NCBI GenBank assembly: GCA_946611835.1
Contig: CAMOEE010000153.1
Coordinates: 1-6,103, forward strand
Length of the DNA: 6,103 bases
Reading direction: 5' to 3'
Source of the DNA: an uncultured Treponema sp.
Lineage (GTDB): Bacteria; Spirochaetota; Spirochaetia; Treponematales; Treponemataceae
Part shown: one piece after another, positions 1 through 4,741 of the stretch
Position numbering within the stretch: the first letter of the stretch is position 1
How the letters are laid out: each line of letters opens with the position of its first letter
Program-made: the position numbers and the translations under genes
The notes under the pieces: generated by a model
The model's database searches: none
What the model was told of the DNA's origin: nothing
Seen by the model: only the letters and a program-made list of their open reading frames with translations

Positions 1-442
1 GAAGGTAAAGGCTTACTACAACATCCTCGAAAAACAGCTTCGCCGCTACTTCGAGAAAGCTTCAAGAGCAAAAGAAATGACTGGTGTTGCTCTCCTGGTT
101 TCTCTTGAGACTCGCCTTGACAACCTCGTTTACCGATTGGGATTTGCTTCTTCAATCCGTATGGCCCGCCAGATGGTAAGCCACAAACACATCGAAGTTG
201 ACGGAAAAGTTATCAATATTCCTTCATACGCTGTAAAAGTTGGCTCAACAATCTCTCTGGTTGAGAAAATGCGCCGAAGCGAGCAGTTCAAGTCAACATA
301 CCTTGCAAACAACAAGGCTAAGCTTGACTACCTCGAGCGTGACGACGACAACTTCTGCGGAAAATTGGCTCGCCTCCCGCTCCGCTCAGAAATTCCGGTA
401 CAGATCAACGACCAGATGGTAGTTGAATACTACTCTAAATAG
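1..442 (+). CDS. rpsD: 30S ribosomal protein S4, 3' part (5' end outside window)
   Basis: S4 is a primary 16S rRNA-binding protein of the small ribosomal subunit that nucleates assembly of the 30S body. The reading frame is open from base 2 and gives 146 residues before the TAG stop, about the last 70% of a roughly 205-residue S4. Visible S4 features are the segment ending in RRYFEKASRAK, then the S4 RNA-binding domain beginning at SLETRLDNLVYRLGFA and continuing through ARQMVSHKHIEVDGK. The C-terminus PVQINDQMVVEYYSK matches the usual S4 ending of the type (I/V)VE(Y/F)YSK. An internal ATG at 77 opens a 121-codon frame but is not the start, because the same frame continues upstream with conserved S4 sequence. 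An intrinsic terminator follows 20 bases after the stop, so rpsD ends its transcription unit here. The gene converges with the ABC ATPase gene. Confidence 0.97.
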   Translation, partial: KVKAYYNILEKQLRRYFEKASRAKEMTGVALLVSLETRLDNLVYRLGFASSIRMARQMVSHKHIEVDGKVINIPSYAVKVGSTISLVEKMRRSEQFKSTYLANNKAKLDYLERDDDNFCGKLARLPLRSEIPVQINDQMVVEYYSK

Positions 443-461
443 TAGTTTTCTGAATTTTACG

Positions 462-489
462 AACCGCTCCGATTGGGGCGGTTTTTTTT
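462..489 (+). terminator. Rho-independent terminator of rpsD
   Basis: A 9-bp stem (AACCGCTCC with GGGGCGGTT, one G-U pair) closes a GATT loop and runs into eight Ts at 482-489. It lies 20 bases after the rpsD stop. On the minus strand no T-run follows the hairpin, so it should act only on rpsD transcripts. Confidence 0.93.
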
Positions 490-493
490 GTTA

Positions 494-565
494 GATGCGG
501 ATGAACGCAGATGCACACGGATTTTATTGTTTTTTTATCCGCGTTAATCTGCGTGTATCTGCGTC
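494..565. repeat. Imperfect inverted repeat of CGCAGAT/GCGGAT-type words
   Basis: Two 29-base arms, 494-522 and 537-565, are inverted copies of each other with 22 of 29 positions matching, separated by a 14-base T-rich spacer. Each arm is made of short words such as GCGGAT, CGCAGAT and CACGGAT at roughly 10-12 base spacing. Similar intergenic words of the form ATCCGCGTTNATCTGCG are, from memory, scattered in several bacterial phyla, and their function is unclear. A run of nine Ts follows the right arm (566-574), so on the + strand it could be a second, weaker termination structure. It sits only 7 bases from the stop codon of the convergent ABC ATPase gene. I see no classical terminator for that minus-strand operon, so this element may be what separates the converging transcripts. 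Confidence 0.7.
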
Positions 566-572
566 TTTTTTT

Positions 573-1676
573 TTACAACTGAATTTCTATTTTATTCTTT
601 CCGTCTGTAAAAGAATGTGAGTATTGTTTTCCGACCTGCCTGATAATCGTTATGCCGAGATGAGATTCATCGTCCTCGGGGGCGTTGAATGGATTGTATT
701 CCTTTCCGCCGCAAGCAAGGCTGATGATGGTCTCTTTTGATGATTCGGCATGGCTAATCAGGATTTTCAGGGAGATATCATTTTGTGAGTCATAGCAGTT
801 CTGCAGCATCTCGTATATAAGTTCCTCGCAGCAAAGCTCGAGGCGGTTGATGTGAGTGCTTTTGAGTCCGTATTTTTCACCGAAAGTCTGTATTCCGCCC
901 TGGAATTCCATGAGGTCAAAATCTCGGGTCGTAATTTCATAAGAAAAATGCTTGATTTTGTTGATGAAGTCAATCGTAAGCGGCTTTTGAGGCCTGTCAA
1001 AGATATCTTCTGGCTTTCCCTGCTCGTAAATGCCGTGGTCAGCGAAAAAGAGGATCCTGTCAGCGACTTCCCGTGCGAAATTCATCTCGTGGGTGACGAT
1101 AAGCATGGTGAGCGAGCGCTTTGCAAGCATTCGGATTACGGCAAGGACTTCGCCTACCATCGTAGGATCAAGGGCACTGGTCGGCTCATCAAAAAGAAGA
1201 ACCTTAGGCTCCATCATGAGGCTGCGGCAAATCGCTATTCGCTGCTGCTGCCCGCCCGAAAGGACGCTGGGGAAGGCGTGGGCACGGTTCGCAAGACCTA
1301 CCTGCCTGAGTAAGTCCATTGCCTTTTCTTCGGCCTGAGCCCGGCTCATGCCAAGAAGCTTGACCGGCGCCATGCAGAGGTTATCCATTACATCAAGATG
1401 AGAGAAAAGATAAAACCTCTGGTAGACCATTCCCATGCTGCGGCGGATATGGTCGATGTCGGCTCCTTTTGCCGTGATTTCCTGCCCGTCGATAAAAATC
1501 TGACCTTTATCCGGAGTCTCCAGGAGCTCAAGGGAACGCAGAAAGACGCTCTTTCCGCATCCTGAGCCACCGATGATTGCGATTCTCTCGCCCTGCTCAA
1601 CCGTAAGGTCAACATTTTTGAGAACCTCAAGAGAACCAAATGATTTTGAAAGGCCTTTTACTTCTATTAAGCTCAT
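573..1676 (-). CDS. Amino-acid ABC transporter ATPase (GlnQ-type) fused to a C-terminal RsbW/GHKL-like domain
   Basis: The protein has 367 residues. Residues 1-240 form a complete ABC ATPase of the polar amino-acid importer class: Walker A GGSGCGKS (36-43), Q-loop Gln86, signature LSGGQQQ (139-145), Walker B VLLFDE (159-164), D-loop SALD (167-170) and switch His196. It should hydrolyse ATP on the cytoplasmic face of the neighbouring permease. GlnQ homologues usually stop near residue 240. Here the same open frame continues for about 125 residues (244-367) that look like an RsbW/SpoIIAB-type GHKL domain: an N-box-like helix RLELCCEELIYEMLQN (278-293), GGKEYNPF (323-330), LGITIIRQ (340-347) and a final strand DGKNKIEI (358-365). 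The GHKL ATP-site residues look eroded, so a binding or regulatory role is likelier than kinase activity; that is inference. Start: ATG 1676, with AGGAG at 1683-1687 six bases upstream. It overlaps the permease stop as ATGA, so the two are translationally coupled. Confidence 0.9.
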   Translation of the reverse strand: MSLIEVKGLSKSFGSLEVLKNVDLTVEQGERIAIIGGSGCGKSVFLRSLELLETPDKGQIFIDGQEITAKGADIDHIRRSMGMVYQRFYLFSHLDVMDNLCMAPVKLLGMSRAQAEEKAMDLLRQVGLANRAHAFPSVLSGGQQQRIAICRSLMMEPKVLLFDEPTSALDPTMVGEVLAVIRMLAKRSLTMLIVTHEMNFAREVADRILFFADHGIYEQGKPEDIFDRPQKPLTIDFINKIKHFSYEITTRDFDLMEFQGGIQTFGEKYGLKSTHINRLELCCEELIYEMLQNCYDSQNDISLKILISHAESSKETIISLACGGKEYNPFNAPEDDESHLGITIIRQVGKQYSHSFTDGKNKIEIQL

Positions 1677-2341
1677 GCTCTTCTCCTTTTTTTGATGTCA
1701 GTAAGCGCAAAAATACCGAATACTGTGTATGAAAGACCAAGGTAAATGAGCATTCCGATGCTGATTGTGATGAAGGGCTGCATTGTCCTTGATGCGATAT
1801 TGTTGATTACACGGGTCAAATCGGTAATCGTTACATAGCCGACGACGCTGGTCCACTGGATAAGGTTTACGATTGTTGACTGGTAGACAGGCTTGGCGAT
1901 TGTTATTACCTGGGGAAGGGTCACGAGACGGAAGGCGTCCCATCTTGAGAAGCCCAGCGTGCGTGCGGCTTCTACCTGTCCCTTTTCTGTCGCAAGGATT
2001 GACGAGCGCAAAAGCTCAGCGACATGAGCCGAGACATTCATTGAGAAGGTGATTGAGGCGACTATTACAGGAGGAATCCCTGCCCGGGCGAAAACTCCGT
2101 AATACAAGAGAAGCAAGAGCATGAGGACTGGAGTTCCCCGAAGAATGGCAATGTAGACTGATGCCAGGTTCCTTATAAGAGCATTTTTGCGGGTGCGAAG
2201 AAGGCAGATAAAAGCGCCGAACAGGGTTCCCGCAAGAATAGAAAGGACTGAAATCTGAATCGTTACCCAGAGACCCTTGAGAATGGTGATGTAGGATCCA
2301 CCATAGATAAGGATTCTGTATAATTTTTCAGTAAATGTCAT
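1673..2341 (-). CDS. Amino-acid ABC transporter permease (GlnP/HisM type)
   Basis: This is the inner-membrane permease of a polar amino-acid importer, probably acting as a homodimer because no second permease gene is present. From the start chosen here it has 222 residues, a normal length for the family. It shows several hydrophobic segments (roughly 18-48, 56-81, 88-110, 146-170 and 187-213), the family RGTP motif (68-71), and the cytoplasmic EAA loop EAARTLGFSRWDAFRLVTLP (124-143) that contacts the ATPase. It ends in a basic tail KKRRRA. An ATG at 2353 would add four residues but has no ribosome-binding site. The ATG at 2341 is preceded by GGAGGG, which lies inside that extra stretch, so 2341 is preferred. 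It is first in a two-gene operon with the ATPase, overlapping it by four bases, and divergent from three binding-protein genes that presumably deliver substrate to it. The substrate cannot be read from the sequence. Confidence 0.93.
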   Translation of the reverse strand: MTFTEKLYRILIYGGSYITILKGLWVTIQISVLSILAGTLFGAFICLLRTRKNALIRNLASVYIAILRGTPVLMLLLLLYYGVFARAGIPPVIVASITFSMNVSAHVAELLRSSILATEKGQVEAARTLGFSRWDAFRLVTLPQVITIAKPVYQSTIVNLIQWTSVVGYVTITDLTRVINNIASRTMQPFITISIGMLIYLGLSYTVFGIFALTDIKKRRRA

Positions 2342-2345
2342 TGAA

Positions 2346-2351
2346 CCCTCC
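2346..2351 (-). promoter_or_regulatory. Ribosome-binding site deciding the permease start
   Basis: GGAGGG on the minus strand lies 4-5 bases before the ATG at 2341, close to the 5-base spacing seen for the first binding-protein gene. The upstream ATG at 2353 is preceded only by A/T-rich sequence without a Shine-Dalgarno match, and this site overlaps its codons. The downstream ATG is therefore the likely start. Confidence 0.75.
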
Positions 2352-2382
2352 ATAAAAAATAATCTTAAAATTTATTATTAAA

Positions 2383-2410
2383 AGTATAACACCTTTTTTA
2401 AGTTTGGCTA
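2383..2410 (-). promoter_or_regulatory. Candidate sigma-70-type promoter for the permease-ATPase operon
   Basis: Reading the minus strand, TAGCCA (2410-2405, 4 of 6 to the -35 consensus) is followed after 16 bases by TATACT (2388-2383, 5 of 6 to the -10 consensus). It would give a short leader of roughly 35 bases before the ATG at 2341. The weak -35 makes this a moderate call. It lies back to back with the promoter of the binding-protein genes, so one regulator bound between 2383 and 2449 could control both directions. Confidence 0.5.
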
Positions 2411-2421
2411 CAGTTTTTTTC

Positions 2422-2449
2422 TTGACAATGCAAAAATTCAGTGCATAAT
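2422..2449 (+). promoter_or_regulatory. Sigma-70-type promoter for the three binding-protein genes
   Basis: TTGACA (2422-2427, perfect -35) is followed after 16 bases by CATAAT (2444-2449, 5 of 6 to the -10 consensus). Transcription would start near 2456 and leave a leader of about 50 bases before the ATG at 2507, which is preceded by a strong AGGAGG at 2496-2501. This is the best promoter in the window, fitting abundant periplasmic receptors. The rest of the 165-bp divergent region is AT-rich, and I see no convincing operator or riboswitch in it. Confidence 0.75.
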
Positions 2450-2506
2450 TAAAATAATGTTAAATTTTCAGCTCGGTTTTAGCTTTTATTTAATCAGGAG
2501 GATAAA

Positions 2507-3565
2507 ATGAAAATCACAAAAGTCGCCGCTTTTATGCTGGCTATGGGCCTTATGGGAGGCCTGTTCGCTTCGGGGAAAAAGGACGGGCAGAAAGAAGTTC
2601 AGCTCGGAACTCTTTCATACCTGAACTTTTCTGAAGAGCAGACTGGCAGAATGTACGACAGTGCATATCTGGCATATAAACAGCTCGAAGAAAAGGGATA
2701 TCTGAAGGTTGCCCAAAAGGACAAGGTTAAAATTTCACCTTCAGTAAAGTTCTACGACACGCTTGATTCCCTCCTTATGGCCCTTAAATCAGGCGAAATC
2801 TGGGGAATCGCAGGTTTGCCTCAGTCGACTGCAAGTTATCTTTGTGCAAAAGACAATACCCTCGGAATGAATATGACTTTCGATATACCGAAACAAACTG
2901 CCGAGAAGCGTTCTTTTGCATATCGCGCATATAAAATTATGAATGATGCTTTTTCTTTTATGATGCTGGAAAAAAACTCTGACTTGTGTGCCCAGTTCAA
3001 CAAAGTCATTGAAGAAATGAATCAGGATGGCTCAATGGAAAAACTCATCAGTGAGCAGATTCTTGATGCAATGGACGGCCGTGAGCTTCAGGTAATCCAG
3101 CCTGAGAATAAAGCAGGCCGTGCCACAATCAAAGTTGCCGTTACAGGTGCCCTTCCTCCTATGGATTATGTTGCCGCAGACGGAACTTTCGCAGGATTCA
3201 ACACAGCCTTGCTTGCTGAAATCGGCAAAAGGCTCGACAAGAATATCACGATGGTTCAGGTTTCAAGCGTAGGACGAGCCACAGCCCTTGCAAGCGGCAC
3301 CGTTGATGTAGTCTTCTGGACTCGAAGCGCATCATTGCCTCCAGCTCTCGCAAAGATGACTGCTGCAGAGTTTAAGGGCTTCCGGAATGAAGTTATGGCT
3401 AAAGATACTCCCGAGGAGAAAGCCGCCCTTGAGGCCCTTATATCCTACGCAGGAAAAGACGAGGACACGCGCAGTATAAAAGCTCACAGGGACACACCTG
3501 CCGGCACTATCACCACAGTTTCATACTTTGAGGATATGCCTGTCATTGTCGGACTTAAAAACTAA
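2507..3565 (+). CDS. Exported solute-binding protein 1, SBP_bac_3-like with apparently permuted lobes
   Basis: This is a periplasmic receptor likely to deliver a small polar solute, perhaps an amino acid, to the divergent permease. A signal peptide occupies residues 1-21 (positive N-end, hydrophobic core, probable cut LFA|SGKKD). There is no lipobox Cys, so it should be soluble. Residues 31-186 resemble the second half of a GlnH-type receptor: QLGTLSYLN (32-40), FYDTLDSLLMALKSGEI (82-98) with P105 and YL (111-112), then SFMMLEKNSDL and FNKVIEEMNQDGSMEKL (150-180). Residues 207-273 resemble the first half: IKVAVTGALPPMDYVA, FAGFNTALLAEIGKRL, ALASGTVDVVFW. The protein closes with TTVSYFEDMPVIVGLKN. 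The canonical order is therefore inverted. Residues 274-333 are a charged, poorly conserved insert. The ATG at 2507 follows AGGAGG by five bases. It is first of three tandem paralogues; family membership is well supported, ligand unknown. Confidence 0.9.
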   Translation: MKITKVAAFMLAMGLMGGLFASGKKDGQKEVQLGTLSYLNFSEEQTGRMYDSAYLAYKQLEEKGYLKVAQKDKVKISPSVKFYDTLDSLLMALKSGEIWGIAGLPQSTASYLCAKDNTLGMNMTFDIPKQTAEKRSFAYRAYKIMNDAFSFMMLEKNSDLCAQFNKVIEEMNQDGSMEKLISEQILDAMDGRELQVIQPENKAGRATIKVAVTGALPPMDYVAADGTFAGFNTALLAEIGKRLDKNITMVQVSSVGRATALASGTVDVVFWTRSASLPPALAKMTAAEFKGFRNEVMAKDTPEEKAALEALISYAGKDEDTRSIKAHRDTPAGTITTVSYFEDMPVIVGLKN

Positions 3566-3586
3566 AATCAAATTCTCATAATTTAT

Positions 3587-3615
3587 GGCTGTCCAGCAAA
3601 GGACAGCCTTTCTTC
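3587..3615 (+). terminator. Hairpin with interrupted U-tract between receptors 1 and 2 (attenuator or 3'-stabilising stem)
   Basis: A perfect 8-bp stem, GGCTGTCC (3587-3594) and GGACAGCC (3601-3608), closes an AGCAAA loop and is followed by TTTCTTC rather than a clean T-run. It lies 21 bases after the first receptor's stop and just before the AGGAG of the second gene. No new promoter is obvious downstream, so it is likely a partial terminator or a stem protecting the upstream message, lowering expression of genes 2 and 3 relative to gene 1. Confidence 0.7.
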
Positions 3616-3635
3616 ATTAAAGGAGTACATTAGAT

Positions 3636-4697
3636 ATGAAAAAAATTACAAAAATCGCCGGTCTGCTGCTTGCAGTGAGCCTTATGGGAAGTGCATTTGC
3701 TTCTGGAAAAAAAGACGGATCGAAGGAAGTTCAGCTCGGAACTCTTTCCTACTTGAATTTTACGGAAGAAAAGGTTGGAAACATTTGTGAAGGCTCAATG
3801 CCGATTTATAAAATCCTCCAAAAAAAAGGTTATATGCGCATTGATGGCATGGACGATGTAAAGATTTCTCCGACCGTTCGTTTTTATGATACGCTTGAAG
3901 GGCTTTTGATGGCACTAAAATCTGGCGAAATATGGGGAATCGCAGGTATTCCTCAGAGCACAGCAAAGTATCTGTGTGCAAAAGACAATAGTCTCGGAAT
4001 GAAAATCGCTTTTGATACAAAAAAATCTCGTGAGAATGATATTTTTGCTTCCATTGCTTACAAACGCCTCAGTGATGGGTTTTCCTTTATGATGCTTGAA
4101 AAAAATTCTGCTTTGTGCGAGCAATTCAACAAAATCATAGAGGATATGACTGCTGATGGTTCTCTGGCAAAATTGATTGAGAATGAGATTATTGCCGCCA
4201 TGGATGGACGGGAAATTAGAGAAGTCGCTCCTGAGTACAAGCCTGAGCGCAAGACAATCAAAGTTGCCGTTGCCGGTGCAATTCCGCCTATGGATTATGT
4301 TGCCGCAGACGGAACTTTCGCAGGATTCAACACTGCAATCCTTGCTGAAATTGGAAAACGTCTTGACAGAAATATCACTATGGTTCAGGTTTCAAGCATA
4401 GGACGAGCCACAGCCCTTGCAAGCGGAACCGTCGATGTAGTCTTCTGGACCAGAAGTCCGGCTGTTGACCCGATTCAAAAAATTGGTAGTGAGGAATTCT
4501 CTGCTGTCAGAAAGTCAGCAAGAAGTGCAAGCTCAGAAGAAGAGACTGCTGCAATGCAGATTCTTACAGCTTCTATCATCGGAAATAAGGACGGTGATAT
4601 GCGTGGTATTCTTAGAACCCGTGATATGCCGGCTGGAACTGTAATCACAACTCCATATTTCGAGGATTTGCCGGTAATCGTAGGCTTGAAAAAATAG
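3636..4697 (+). CDS. Exported solute-binding protein 2, paralogue of protein 1, apparently permuted SBP_bac_3-like
   Basis: A 353-residue periplasmic receptor collinear with its upstream neighbour. The signal peptide cuts best after AFA at residue 22 (AFA|SGKKD), with no lipobox Cys. Lobe-2-like sequence comes first: QLGTLSYLN (33-41), FYDTLEGLLMALKSGEI (83-99), then the helical FSFMMLEKNSAL and FNKIIEDMTADGSLAKL (149-180). Lobe-1-like sequence follows from 207: IKVAVAGAIPPMDYVA, FAGFNTAILAEIGKRL, GTVDVVFWTR. The last strand is TPYFEDLPVIVGLKK. Over residues 207-273 it differs from protein 1 at only 5 of 67 positions, whereas residues 42-70 and 274-330 are strongly diverged, suggesting different ligand preference on a shared scaffold. 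The AGGAG at 3621-3625 sits ten bases before the ATG, somewhat far. It is probably co-transcribed with gene 1 past an intervening hairpin. Confidence 0.9.
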   Translation: MKKITKIAGLLLAVSLMGSAFASGKKDGSKEVQLGTLSYLNFTEEKVGNICEGSMPIYKILQKKGYMRIDGMDDVKISPTVRFYDTLEGLLMALKSGEIWGIAGIPQSTAKYLCAKDNSLGMKIAFDTKKSRENDIFASIAYKRLSDGFSFMMLEKNSALCEQFNKIIEDMTADGSLAKLIENEIIAAMDGREIREVAPEYKPERKTIKVAVAGAIPPMDYVAADGTFAGFNTAILAEIGKRLDRNITMVQVSSIGRATALASGTVDVVFWTRSPAVDPIQKIGSEEFSAVRKSARSASSEEETAAMQILTASIIGNKDGDMRGILRTRDMPAGTVITTPYFEDLPVIVGLKK

Positions 4698-4728
4698 AAA
4701 TCACTCGCAAAAATTTGGAGCCTATTAT

Positions 4729-4733
4729 AGGAG
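4729..4733 (+). promoter_or_regulatory. Ribosome-binding site deciding the start of binding protein 3
   Basis: AGGAG lies eight bases before the ATG at 4742. An in-frame TTG at 4715 would add nine residues ahead of the lysine-rich signal peptide start, but this Shine-Dalgarno lies inside that extra stretch. The ATG also aligns exactly with the start of the second paralogue (MKKI.KIAGLLLA). Confidence 0.85.
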
Positions 4734-4741
4734 CGTATTTA

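Noticed and set aside
494..565. CRISPR array or insertion-sequence end
   Set aside because: There are only two inverted, imperfect arms, with no regularly spaced direct repeats with unique spacers, no transposase and no target-site duplication.
573..960. Frameshift or read-through joining a separate gene to the ABC ATPase
   Set aside because: The frame is continuous without a stop, there is no internal ribosome-binding site with a start near residue 240, and the coding pattern continues smoothly across the junction, so a true fusion is more likely.
852..1313. Plus-strand open frame of 153 codons opposite the ABC ATPase gene
   Set aside because: It is antisense to a clearly conserved ABC ATPase, has no convincing ribosome-binding site and no recognisable protein features.
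2351..2353. ATG at 2353 as the permease start
   Set aside because: No Shine-Dalgarno lies upstream, while a good one lies inside the four extra codons and fits the ATG at 2341.
2507..2580. Lipoprotein signal for the binding proteins
   Set aside because: The sequence around the expected lipobox reads LFASG or AFASG, with Ser and no Cys, so lipid attachment is not supported in any of the three.
4715..4741. TTG at 4715 as the start of the third binding protein
   Set aside because: The ribosome-binding site and the paralogue alignment both point to the ATG at 4742.
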